Assembly: GCA_039024295.1 (NCBI GenBank)
Contig: JBCDIQ010000231.1
Span: 1-9,224 of the forward strand
DNA from: JBCDIQ01 sp039024295
GTDB lineage: Bacteria > Bacteroidota > Bacteroidia > J057
DNA length: 9,224 nucleotides
Direction: 5' to 3'
Shown: positions 1-7,008 of the stretch, piece by piece
Numbering within the stretch: the stretch's first letter is position 1
Layout of the letters: each line of letters opens with the position of its first letter
Notes under the pieces: model-generated
The model's input: the letters and a program-made list of their open reading frames with translations, nothing else
What the model was told of the DNA's origin: nothing
The model's database searches: none
Made by a program: the position numbers and the translations under genes

Positions 1-1863
1 CTGGTGATGAAGGATTTCGAAGACTATTTTGTCTTTGAAGGAGGGGGAGCCAATTTTACACAGGCGGCTATTTTGGAGGACATAAGCCCCAACTACATTG
101 GATCAACCGCGCCTAGGTCCATAACAGGTGATTTTGACAATGACGTAAGGCCGGAAACCGTCTTTGGTGACTTTGATGGAGATATTCTGGTGTATGAACA
201 CGGGGGTGGGAATACCTACACCAACCGCCTCGTGGACACTACAAACCTGATTAAATCTGCTACCTACATCACCAAAGGAGATTTTGATGGAGATGGCATT
301 CCAGAATTTTTCGTGGCGGCACATGCGTCTTCTCTTCGCAATGCCGACTTTGAATATGATGTAGCGCACTGGCGGCTGCGGATATTCAAGGCTACCGGGG
401 ACAATCAATACGAGGTCATATGGGAAGACTATCTCTATGACATTGATACCGATCCCTTCAATGCTGCAACTGCAGGCAACCTGGATGACGATCCGGCAGA
501 TGAATTGCTGTTCACCACTTTTCCTCGCACCTACCTCATCGATTTTGATGGAAATGAAATGCAGATGGCCTGGTTCAGGTTTGGCGACCTGGCAACTCAC
601 CACATCATCATGGACCTGAATGGAAATGGCATCAATGAGATCGGGATTGGCCGCGGAGATACCACCTTCTTCTGGGAAAAGGATGTAGCGTATACCGGAC
701 CACAGGTTGTCACCTCCGTACAGGGGCGTGTGCTGGGTCCTGACCGTGCGGAGATCACCTGGCAGGCTTCACCCAATGCGACGGATTACGGAATGGTACA
801 CATCAAGGACCCATTCAGCGGAAATACCACTGGCCCGCTATTCCCAACTGCTGCTACCTCCATCATTGACAGCAGCCTGGAGAATGGATCAGAATACCTC
901 TTTTTTGTGGTAGCCCGAAATCAGATGCTAACCCCAAATGAATCCCCTCCTGGGACATTTGTGGTGCTGCGTCCACATGAAAACAACCGTGTGGACAGCG
1001 TTGTAGCAGTTAGTCCCAAACAACTCACCGTTTATTTTTCACAACCTGTAATTGACAGGGATACGGACAAACCTCTGTTCCTTTTAAATGGTACTCATAC
1101 CCCTTCTTCGATCATCCAGGCAGGTAATCCTGGTCGGAAATTGATCCTGGGGTTTGACCAGTTGATCCCAGAAGGCATGAATACCCTCCGGATTGATCCT
1201 GACTTTCTGGATGCAGAGCGGGGGATATTAAATCCGGCAGATTCCTTGCAAAACTTCCGGTATGAACCCGCTGAAGATGATTATTTGTTTCTGACCAAAT
1301 GGGAAATTGCAGGAGACAAGGAAGCCATCCTGTTTATGAACTATCCCTTAGACGAGGCTAGTGCCCTTGATACCGCAAATTATGAGATATCGCCTGTGGG
1401 CAGCATCAGGTCCGTGGCATTTGCTTCTGAAGACATGGACGCCGTGCGCATAACGGTGAACAAAGCCCGATTCGGTGCCTTGGGCTATCCCATTTCCATA
1501 ACTGTCACCCCAGAGGTGTGTGCCATCAATCAGGTGTGCTTTCAGGAAAACGAGGGAAACACAGCCACCTTCTCAGCCTTTAAGCAAGATCTGTCGGAGG
1601 TATTTGTGTATCCCAACCCTGTGCGAAACCATGACCAGTTTGACGGATTACGCTTTGCCAACCTGACCCAGATTGCCAATATCCGGGTAATGAGTGTATC
1701 TGGCAGAATGGTGACCAAACTGGAGGAAACAGATGGCGATGGCGGGCTTGAATGGGATATGCGGGATCGCGATGGCAGGAGAATCAAACCAGGCATTTAC
1801 ATTTATCATGTAACTGCGGATGGGGTAGATGATTTTATTGGAAAATTTTCGGTAGTGGAGTAA
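1..1863 (+). CDS. T9SS type A sorting-domain surface protein, 5' truncated
   Basis: The reading frame is open to the left edge, so the N-terminus and any signal peptide lie outside the window. Residues below count from the GTG at position 4. Acidic FG-GAP/VCBS-like repeats (GDFDNDV at 42, GDFDGD at 55, GDFDGDGIPE at 92, NLDDDPADE near 159, DLNGNGINE near 204) suggest a calcium-binding beta-propeller. Residues about 233-324 look like a fibronectin III domain (EITWQASPNATDY, then YLFFVVARN). Residues about 328-530 look like two Ig-like beta domains and contain a possible disulfide pair, C506 and C512. The last ~85 residues are a T9SS type A sorting domain: VFVYPNPVRN, IRVMSVSGRMV, then KPGIYIYHV. 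Family knowledge says such proteins cross the outer membrane by the Por (type IX) secretion system and are released or anchored at the surface. The enzymatic or adhesive role cannot be told, because the catalytic part, if any, is missing. I see no close functional link to the next gene. Confidence 0.9.
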   Translation: MVMKDFEDYFVFEGGGANFTQAAILEDISPNYIGSTAPRSITGDFDNDVRPETVFGDFDGDILVYEHGGGNTYTNRLVDTTNLIKSATYITKGDFDGDGIPEFFVAAHASSLRNADFEYDVAHWRLRIFKATGDNQYEVIWEDYLYDIDTDPFNAATAGNLDDDPADELLFTTFPRTYLIDFDGNEMQMAWFRFGDLATHHIIMDLNGNGINEIGIGRGDTTFFWEKDVAYTGPQVVTSVQGRVLGPDRAEITWQASPNATDYGMVHIKDPFSGNTTGPLFPTAATSIIDSSLENGSEYLFFVVARNQMLTPNESPPGTFVVLRPHENNRVDSVVAVSPKQLTVYFSQPVIDRDTDKPLFLLNGTHTPSSIIQAGNPGRKLILGFDQLIPEGMNTLRIDPDFLDAERGILNPADSLQNFRYEPAEDDYLFLTKWEIAGDKEAILFMNYPLDEASALDTANYEISPVGSIRSVAFASEDMDAVRITVNKARFGALGYPISITVTPEVCAINQVCFQENEGNTATFSAFKQDLSEVFVYPNPVRNHDQFDGLRFANLTQIANIRVMSVSGRMVTKLEETDGDGGLEWDMRDRDGRRIKPGIYIYHVTADGVDDFIGKFSVVE

Positions 1864-1878
1864 AAAAGTTGTCTGTTT

Positions 1879-1922
1879 TCGGTTTACAGTTTGGATGGGA
1901 TATGTTCCCAACTAAAAACCGA
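1879..1922 (+). terminator. Hairpin after the T9SS protein gene, possible terminator
   Basis: Sixteen bases after the stop codon an outer 7-bp stem (TCGGTTT at 1879-1885, AAACCGA at 1916-1922) encloses a 5-bp stem (TGGGA at 1896-1900, TCCCA at 1906-1910) with a 5-base loop. No T-run follows on the plus strand, so this is not a classical intrinsic terminator. Its place just after a long gene suggests transcript-end formation or 3' protection. This is an inference from structure only. Confidence 0.35.
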
Positions 1923-1951
1923 TAACTGATGTCTGTAAAATGAAAACTGCC

Positions 1952-1961
1952 CAAACGTTTG
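1952..1961. promoter_or_regulatory. Palindromic operator-like site CAAACGTTTG
   Basis: This is a perfect 10-bp palindrome with a central CG, the form typical of LacI-family operators; the same ten bases form the core of the E. coli PurR site. Its right half supplies the TTTG of the predicted -33 element of the HAD gene promoter, so a bound protein would block RNA polymerase. No regulator gene is visible in the window. A 10-bp palindrome could also arise by chance. Confidence 0.35.
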
Positions 1962-1989
1962 ACTGATAATTCCACAAAGGATACTTTTG
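1958..1989 (+). promoter_or_regulatory. Bacteroidota-type promoter for the HAD phosphatase gene
   Basis: TTTG at 1958-1961 is followed after exactly 20 bases by TACTTTTG at 1982-1989, a full match to the Bacteroidota primary sigma factor consensus (TTTG, about 19-21 bases, TAnnTTTG). Transcription would start near 1995, giving a leader of about 35 bases before the ATG at 2031. This makes the HAD gene an independent transcription unit. Confidence 0.6.
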
Positions 1990-2030
1990 AGATGAAAATT
2001 CGGTTATGAAGGTATTGATGGAATAACCCG

Positions 2031-2684
2031 ATGAAAAAAGAGCTCCTGGTTTTTGATTTTGATGGCACCATTGCAGACACCTTATCTGTTGCGGTGGAGA
2101 TTTCCAATGAGCTGGCACCGGAGTTTGACTTTCCCAAAATGAACACTGAGGAGTTCCTGGAACTGAAGGGAAAAAAAGTAGCTGAGTTGATGGAGATGGC
2201 CAATATGTCCTGGGTAAAATTGCCTGTGTTCATCAAACGCGTGCGCGACTCTTTCAAGAAGTACCTTCCGCAGGTTGAGCCAGTTGAAGGAATGCCTGAA
2301 GTATTGCTCGCATTAAAATCCGAAGGATTTCACATGGGAATTCTCACCTCTAATACAGAGGAAAATGTTCACCATTTCCTTCAACAGCACCAACTGGAAT
2401 ATTTTGAATTTATTCACTCCCCTTCTTCCATTTTTGGGAAGGGACGGGTACTTAAAACCTTTAGCCGAAAATATAAGATTCCCAATCGCAAGGTGGTCAT
2501 GATTGGTGATGAACGCCGAGACATCAAAGCCGCCCACAAGGCGGAAGTAAGGTCAGTTGGGGTCACCTGGGGATTTGGTTCTGCTGATGCCCTACAGGAA
2601 CATGAGCCTCATCACATTGTCCATCAACCCAAAGAGTTATTCAAGTTGTTCACCGGAAAAAACTTAGCTGACGTCAGGGGTTAA
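2031..2684 (+). CDS. HAD-superfamily hydrolase, phosphoglycolate-phosphatase-like
   Basis: This 217-residue protein has all four HAD motifs. Motif I is DFDGT, with the nucleophile D9 and acid/base D11. Motif II is ILTSN, with T106. Motif III is a lysine, probably K137 in FGKGR. Motif IV is GDERRD, with D160 and D164 for magnesium. Residues about 16-82 form the helical C1 cap, as in the Gph/PpaX group of small-molecule phosphatases. Such enzymes are cytoplasmic and remove phosphate from substrates such as 2-phosphoglycolate or, in PpaX, pyrophosphate. The true substrate cannot be read from the sequence. The length is normal for the group. The ATG is preceded by no strong Shine-Dalgarno sequence, as is usual in this phylum, and the gene has its own promoter. 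Its last 11 bases overlap the end of the convergent metalloprotease gene. Confidence 0.9.
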   Translation: MKKELLVFDFDGTIADTLSVAVEISNELAPEFDFPKMNTEEFLELKGKKVAELMEMANMSWVKLPVFIKRVRDSFKKYLPQVEPVEGMPEVLLALKSEGFHMGILTSNTEENVHHFLQQHQLEYFEFIHSPSSIFGKGRVLKTFSRKYKIPNRKVVMIGDERRDIKAAHKAEVRSVGVTWGFGSADALQEHEPHHIVHQPKELFKLFTGKNLADVRG

Positions 2685-2688
2685 CCCC
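2668..2688. repeat. Two abutting palindromes at the convergent gene overlap
   Basis: CTGACGTCAG (2668-2677) is a perfect 10-bp palindrome. It shares one base with GGGGTTAACCCC (2677-2688), a perfect 12-bp palindrome. The stop codons of the HAD gene (TAA, 2682-2684) and the minus-strand protease gene (TGA, 2676-2674) both lie inside them. A GGGG/CCCC hairpin with a TTAA loop could form on either strand, but no T-run follows, so bidirectional termination is only a possibility. Confidence 0.4.
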
Positions 2689-4713
2689 AGTTGTTCGAAT
2701 AACAGCCCTCCGCTTTTTAATTACCTCTGCCCCTTCTTCCAGTATCAGATTTCCTTCTCCCGTTATTTTCGTGACACGGCCCAATTCAACCCGTGCACCC
2801 CTGCTTATTTCCAGCTTCCCGCCTTCCATAATGCTAATACTTGACTGGCGGTCTAGCTTTAAGGTTGCTCCTTCGGCAATCACCAGTTTCGCAAATGCCG
2901 CTATTTTCACCTCACTCTTTCTGGTTAGCAAAAATGTATTGCCCGAATCGATCCGAACGACTGTGGGGTTGACAAAAACCTGCGTTTCCGGATGAGGGGT
3001 AATCCGGTTGGCGGTTCCACTTAGGTCAAGTGTCAGGACTTTCTTTTCAGCTAGCTTCAGGGTTTGCCCAGCAGGCTTCCCCATAATCATATTCCCTGCC
3101 CACCGCGTATCATTCCGTATCTGCCAGTCATCAAGGGTAACAATGACCTGATATGCTCCTGCTTCGTCCATTTCTCCAATTTGTATTCGGATGCCATTAA
3201 GGTAAATGGGAGAAAGGGATTCTTTGGCAAAATCGTAAACCGGATAGGTTAAGGCGGGAAGCGTGCCCGAAAGCCCAATTTCCGCCCCGGTGGAGAATCC
3301 ATCTTGTTCATCACCATGGATATTGATGGTTCGCTGAGGGCGACCGTTAAGTTGCTCTACCCAGATTTCACAGGATTCCGCTCGTTTCCTTCCTTTATTG
3401 CCATGTGAATGAGAGACATTTATCCGGCCATCTCCATTTAAATCAAACGGAATGCTCTGGAGGTCATTTAGGCCACTCATGGGGTTTGTAGCTTTCCGCT
3501 CCAATGAGGGGGCGATAAAAAACCCCGTATCAAGGCTATCGCCACTCAAGACAAAATCAAAATTACCTTGACCGTTCAGTAAACGGAAAAAATTGGCATA
3601 AGCCGGGTTAAAGGGCTTTAAGCGAGGTTGTTCACGCCTTGCGCCGGGCTTTCCCGTTACATAGGCGTAGATTCCAGGAGCTATTTCAGGATTTCCCGCC
3701 CGTCCCCCTTTCTTAGAGCTAATTTTCGCATCCCATAGGTCCTTTTTTTGGTGATTTTCTAACCACAGTACATCCTCCGTTCCTGGCAACGGAATCCGAA
3801 TGGCATCCAGGGTAGTGGCAAAATCTCTGAGGGTAAATGTGCCTGAACGGTCGATTGTCTGAGGATTACTCCATCCTAGCCACCAGCATTCCCAGGCATT
3901 GGCAGTATTAAAGGAGAAGATTTCCCCAGACATCATTCCCCACCCTTTTTGCAGGTAATAACGGTTTCCATCTGCGTGATTAGCCCCCATGTAGTGGGGG
4001 GAATCATATAGGTTATGGGCAAATTCATGGAGAAAATACTCACAGATGTGTCGAAAATCACTATAGCCTTTGATGCTGGTATGCCCATCAGTTACTTTAA
4101 AATCAGTCCCTGGAATGGATAAATTTCCTGTTGCAGCCATGCCCGTAGATCCTCCCGTGGCCCGGTGCATAAATACCACATAATCCAATTTTCGATCTGG
4201 AGAGGAGGCCACATTATCTTCCACATAAGTAGGACGATTCTTCCGGTTGTCAAATCTCCCCCAGTCAAAATCCGGATAATTCTCTACAATCCAGTTAATC
4301 GCCGCTTGGTTCATTTGAGACTGACGAGAAAAAAAATTGCTGCTGGTTTCTGGGATGAATTTCACCGGAACTTGTACAGGGAAACACTCCCCAGTTAGCA
4401 TAAACTTCCCACCAGACATGGTGTAGTAAAAATCGCTGATGGTTTTATTTCTAATCTGAAAGCTTATGGTGTCCGGATAAAGCAGTTTGTTGGTTGCGAG
4501 TTGGGCAAATTGTGGCAACTCCTCCTTGTTTGGCCACCGGGTTTTTTCCCATGGGATTGCATCTTTATCTGCATAACGGACAAAAATGACCAAGGCATGT
4601 AGCCTGCCCCTTGGCGTATGAACTGCACCATTATAAGAATAAGGAACAGCCTGACCGGGAAGCGTTCCCCAAAGACTTGTGATGAGCAGCACGCAAAGTG
4701 TTAGTCGTTTCAT
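2674..4713 (-). CDS. Secreted M6-like zinc metalloprotease
   Basis: This 679-residue protein starts with a Sec signal peptide (MKRLTLCVLLITSLWGTLPGQA; cleavage near residue 22). The zinc motif is HEFAH (H229, E230, H233), followed by D237 and H240 as candidate third ligands. GWGMMSG (257-263) and NAWECWWLGW (272-281) correspond to the Met-turn region and the AWEkxxLGW segment of M6 (immune inhibitor A-like) peptidases. Residues 424-432 (DLNGDGRIN) form an EF-hand or dockerin-like calcium loop. Residues about 600-664 are short beta repeats (for example EGATLKL, EGGKLEI, RGARVEL) like a small beta-solenoid. No T9SS sorting domain is present at the C-terminus, so the protein is probably periplasmic or leaves by another route. 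The metzincin glycine after HExxH is replaced by tyrosine, so activity is likely but not certain. The start lies 7 bases after the lipoprotein stop, which indicates an operon. Confidence 0.8.
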   Translation of the reverse strand: MKRLTLCVLLITSLWGTLPGQAVPYSYNGAVHTPRGRLHALVIFVRYADKDAIPWEKTRWPNKEELPQFAQLATNKLLYPDTISFQIRNKTISDFYYTMSGGKFMLTGECFPVQVPVKFIPETSSNFFSRQSQMNQAAINWIVENYPDFDWGRFDNRKNRPTYVEDNVASSPDRKLDYVVFMHRATGGSTGMAATGNLSIPGTDFKVTDGHTSIKGYSDFRHICEYFLHEFAHNLYDSPHYMGANHADGNRYYLQKGWGMMSGEIFSFNTANAWECWWLGWSNPQTIDRSGTFTLRDFATTLDAIRIPLPGTEDVLWLENHQKKDLWDAKISSKKGGRAGNPEIAPGIYAYVTGKPGARREQPRLKPFNPAYANFFRLLNGQGNFDFVLSGDSLDTGFFIAPSLERKATNPMSGLNDLQSIPFDLNGDGRINVSHSHGNKGRKRAESCEIWVEQLNGRPQRTINIHGDEQDGFSTGAEIGLSGTLPALTYPVYDFAKESLSPIYLNGIRIQIGEMDEAGAYQVIVTLDDWQIRNDTRWAGNMIMGKPAGQTLKLAEKKVLTLDLSGTANRITPHPETQVFVNPTVVRIDSGNTFLLTRKSEVKIAAFAKLVIAEGATLKLDRQSSISIMEGGKLEISRGARVELGRVTKITGEGNLILEEGAEVIKKRRAVIRTTGVNP

Positions 4714-4720
4714 CTTCCCA

Positions 4721-5212
4721 CTATTTGATGAGTTGCCACTGAATTACTTCCACCAACTCACCTGGCTCCCTGGTAAAGGGATTGTCTACCTGATATCGAT
4801 TTTCGAGTCGCCAGCTTTGTGCATCCCGATCGCTTGAAAGCACCTGAAATTTCATCTGGTCTAACCGCCCCAGAAATGGTACGCTAAAGTCCAGGGTTAT
4901 TTCCTCCTCCTGCCTGTCATAGGACCACCTGAAACTGATCTGGAATTGGACGTTGGTGAACTCACCATTGCCATTACCTTCGAAGCTTACACTGGCATAA
5001 TTGGTACTGTCAAAGGCAAGCGCGGTGGTATTATCTGGTAAATTGAAGGATTCGACGGCCCCACCATCCAGGATAAGGTCCACGTCCATACGAGAAAGTT
5101 GCCAATTACCATTGTCCCGAGGTAGGATTCGCTCAGGTGTAGCACATCCAGCGAGGAGCAGAACGCCCCAGCAAAATAAAACAGGAAAATAAAGTTGAGA
5201 GAAGTATCGCAT
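4721..5212 (-). CDS. Small outer-envelope lipoprotein, possibly lipocalin-like
   Basis: The chosen ATG at 5212 gives 163 residues with a short hydrophobic signal ending in the lipobox LAGC, so C23 would be lipidated after signal peptidase II cleavage. An in-frame TTG at 5227 would add five residues, but it lies inside a strong hairpin and TTG starts are rare in this phylum. The mature part is rich in beta strands. A GNW motif (35-37) near its N-terminus and a late W-R-L-E-N strand (134-138) recall small lipocalin-like proteins of Bacteroidota, but I do not recognise a specific family. The gene is followed after 7 bases by the secreted metalloprotease gene. The two are probably made together, and the lipoprotein might bind, present or inhibit the protease; this is inference only. 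It is preceded by fabH after 42 bases. Confidence 0.75.
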   Translation of the reverse strand: MRYFSQLYFPVLFCWGVLLLAGCATPERILPRDNGNWQLSRMDVDLILDGGAVESFNLPDNTTALAFDSTNYASVSFEGNGNGEFTNVQFQISFRWSYDRQEEEITLDFSVPFLGRLDQMKFQVLSSDRDAQSWRLENRYQVDNPFTREPGELVEVIQWQLIK

Positions 5213-5217
5213 GCAAA

Positions 5218-5247
5218 TGGAATTCAAGGTGATTTACCTGAATTCCA
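5218..5247 (-). promoter_or_regulatory. Strong hairpin between fabH and the lipoprotein gene
   Basis: Read on the plus strand, TGGAATTC-A-AGGT (5218-5230) pairs with ACCTGAATTCCA (5236-5247) around a GATTT loop. This gives 12 base pairs with one bulged A. On the minus-strand transcript it begins 7 bases after the fabH stop and ends 5 bases before the lipoprotein ATG. No U-tract follows, so it is more likely an mRNA processing or stability element, or a translation-limiting leader structure, than a full terminator. Confidence 0.5.
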
Positions 5248-5254
5248 ATATACA

Positions 5255-6238
5255 TCAATATGCCCATTTGACCCAGGCAGATCCCCAAGCAAAGCCACCG
5301 CCAAAGGCAGCTAGCAGGATATTATCTCCTTTATCCAGCTCTTTTTCCCATTCCCATAAGCACAGGGGGATGGTGGCACAGGTGGTATTTCCGAATCTGC
5401 TGATGTTCAGCATGACTTTTTCAGGAGGAAGCCCTGCACGGCGAGCAGTTGCATCAATGATCCGCTTGTTGGCCTGATGAGGCACCAAATACCTAACGTC
5501 ATCAGCTGTCAGACCGTGCTTTTTCATCAATTCCTCTGTCACATCAGCCATGCCAGTTACGGCATGCTTAAACACAGTGCGGCCATCCTGGTAGATGAAG
5601 TGTTCTTTTTTGCGAACAGTATCCAGGCTGGTGGGATGTTTTGCACCACCTGCCTTTTGATAGAGAAAGTCACTACCTTTCCCATCTACTTTCAAAATGG
5701 CATCTTGCAGGCCGAAACCTTCGGTGTCTGGTTCAAGGAGTACTACCCCGGCACCGTCTCCGAAAAGGATGCAGGTATTACGGTCCTCGTAGTCTACCCT
5801 GCAGGTCATCCTATCGGCTCCTACTACCAAAACACGCTTATGCGCACCGCTGGTGATGAACTGAGCACCTGTATTCAAAGCAAACAAAAAGCCAGAACAA
5901 GCGGCTTCCAGGTCAAATCCCCAGGAACGGTGGGCACCAACCTTGTGCGCAATTATATTAGCCGTTGCAGGGTACACATAGTCAGGAGAGACTGTGGCAC
6001 ATAAAATCAGGTCAATGTCTTCAGGACCATAGGGAGTTTTTGCCAATAAATCCTTGATTGCCTCAACCGCCATGTCAGAGGTAGTACGACCATCATTCAG
6101 GATTCTCCGCTCTTCAATGCCGGTCCTTTCCCGTATCCACTGGTCATTGGTGTCCACCATTTTTTCCAGCATGGCATTGGTAAGCACAAACTCCGGCACA
6201 TAGCCGCCTACCGCGGTAATTGCAGCCCGTGTAGTCAT
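5255..6238 (-). CDS. fabH: Beta-ketoacyl-ACP synthase III (KAS III)
   Basis: This 327-residue protein has the usual length and the full catalytic triad of FabH: C114 in DLEAACSGF, H254 in LVPHQAN and N284 in RFGNTTCATIP. The N-terminal block TNDQWIRERTGIEERR (residues 30-45) and the C-terminal AAFGGGFAWGSAWVKW are also characteristic. FabH condenses an acyl-CoA (acetyl-CoA or a branched short-chain CoA) with malonyl-ACP to start fatty-acid synthesis in the cytoplasm. In Bacteroidota it often uses branched primers, but the chain specificity cannot be read here. The ATG at 6238 has an A-rich upstream region with no Shine-Dalgarno sequence. The gene lacks the common rpmF-plsX neighbours; it follows hpt after 150 bases and precedes the lipoprotein-protease pair. 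The segment usually read as NTSAATIP is NTTCATIP here, with the catalytic asparagine kept. Confidence 0.95.
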   Translation of the reverse strand: MTTRAAITAVGGYVPEFVLTNAMLEKMVDTNDQWIRERTGIEERRILNDGRTTSDMAVEAIKDLLAKTPYGPEDIDLILCATVSPDYVYPATANIIAHKVGAHRSWGFDLEAACSGFLFALNTGAQFITSGAHKRVLVVGADRMTCRVDYEDRNTCILFGDGAGVVLLEPDTEGFGLQDAILKVDGKGSDFLYQKAGGAKHPTSLDTVRKKEHFIYQDGRTVFKHAVTGMADVTEELMKKHGLTADDVRYLVPHQANKRIIDATARRAGLPPEKVMLNISRFGNTTCATIPLCLWEWEKELDKGDNILLAAFGGGFAWGSAWVKWAY

Positions 6239-6267
6239 GTGTTTCTGTTAGTTAGGTTATGATTAAG

Positions 6268-6290
6268 CTGCTGATCCCAGCCATCAGCAG
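6268..6290 (-). promoter_or_regulatory. Perfect hairpin in the fabH leader
   Basis: CTGCTGAT (6268-6275) and ATCAGCAG (6283-6290) form a perfect 8-bp stem with a 7-base loop. On the minus strand it lies 29 bases upstream of the fabH ATG, in the 150-base gap after hpt. No U-run follows it. It may mark the end of the hpt transcript or a structured fabH leader. The rest of the gap (6239-6388) shows no gene. Confidence 0.4.
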
Positions 6291-6388
6291 AACAAACTTT
6301 TGGTGATGATTTCTTGGCAATGCGTGCGGATGCGTTAACAATCACATTACAAAGAAGGGAGTTTTCACATAGAATTCCAATCATGTAC

Positions 6389-6943
6389 CTATTTTGTAGC
6401 CATGGACCTAAGTCGGTAAATGCCAGGAAGCTCCCGACCATACTGCGCATAGTCTAACCCGTATCCCACCACAAATTCATTAGATATATGAAATCCTACG
6501 TAGTCTGGTGCCCGGTCCCCTTCAAATGCATCAGGTTTGAACAGCAAGGTGGCAATACGTACCGATGCCGGCTGCTGTCGATTGACATATTCCATCAGAA
6601 ACCGACTGGTGAATCCGGTATCGATGATATCCTCCAGGATGAGTACATGACGCCCCTTAAGCTTGAGTTGGTTGAGTCCAAAAGATGACTGCACCGTCTT
6701 GGAACTTTTCATCTCATCTCCGTATGTAGAGAGACGCACGAATTGGAGCATCGGTTGAACGTCCAAATAACGGACTAAATCAGCCGTAAAAATAAAGGCA
6801 CCATTGAGTACAGGAAGAAAGATTGGGTCCAAATCTTTGTAATCGTGGTTTAATAACCCCGCCATAGTTTTCAACCGACTGTGGATTTCTTTGGAGGTTA
6901 TGTATGGCTCAAATTCCTTTCCTTGTACATTGATCGATTTCAT
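6389..6943 (-). CDS. hpt: Hypoxanthine phosphoribosyltransferase
   Basis: The chosen ATG at 6943 gives 184 residues beginning MKSINVQGKEFEPYI, the usual start of Bacteroidota family members. An upstream in-frame ATG (6994) would add 17 residues unlike the family. The PRPP-binding loop is LILEDIIDTG (101-110). LNGAF (46-50) is the pyrophosphate-binding loop, SSFGL (86-90) lies in the flexible loop, and FKPDAF (135-140) carries the lysine that contacts the purine ring. The C-terminal GYGLDYAQYGRELPGIYRL (160-178) is typical of Hpt. The enzyme joins hypoxanthine, and usually guanine, to PRPP to make IMP or GMP in purine salvage in the cytoplasm. It is transcribed divergently from purF, with a perfect dyad between them. 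A TACTTTTG -7-like element ends only four bases before the ATG, which would give a nearly leaderless message if used. Confidence 0.93.
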   Translation of the reverse strand: MKSINVQGKEFEPYITSKEIHSRLKTMAGLLNHDYKDLDPIFLPVLNGAFIFTADLVRYLDVQPMLQFVRLSTYGDEMKSSKTVQSSFGLNQLKLKGRHVLILEDIIDTGFTSRFLMEYVNRQQPASVRIATLLFKPDAFEGDRAPDYVGFHISNEFVVGYGLDYAQYGRELPGIYRLRSMATK

Positions 6944-7008
6944 GGGACAAAAGTATAATTTTTTCCCTGGAGATGAAGTTGAATATTTCTTCATAAAAGC
7001 ACACAATT

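Noticed and set aside
103..603. Long open frame opposite the T9SS protein gene
   Set aside because: It is an antisense shadow of the acidic repeat region with no domain and no start signal.
284..660. FG-GAP repeats considered as DNA-level tandem repeats
   Set aside because: The similarity is at protein level only; spacing and codons vary, so it is a domain repeat and not a DNA repeat array.
1864..2030. Small RNA gene in the gap before the HAD gene
   Set aside because: The hairpin at 1879-1922 has no promoter in front of it and no U-tract behind it, so a transcript end is the simpler reading.
5213..5227. TTG start for the lipoprotein
   Set aside because: The TTG lies in the stem of a strong hairpin, and the ATG at 5212 already gives a complete lipoprotein signal.
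5477..6004. Open frame of 175 codons opposite fabH
   Set aside because: It is antisense to a clear fabH and its composition is explained by the complement of that gene.
6293..6320. Promoter for fabH (TTG, 17 bases, AAAGTTTG on the minus strand)
   Set aside because: The -7 element lacks its key T, the spacer is short, and the predicted start would fall inside the leader hairpin.
6235..6450. Minus-strand open frame of 71 codons between hpt and fabH
   Set aside because: It overlaps the end of hpt in another frame, has no recognisable domain and runs across the hairpin region.
6944..7006. N-terminal extension of Hpt by up to 21 residues
   Set aside because: The extension is unlike Hpt N-termini and overlaps likely promoter DNA; MKSINVQGKEFEPYI matches the family start.
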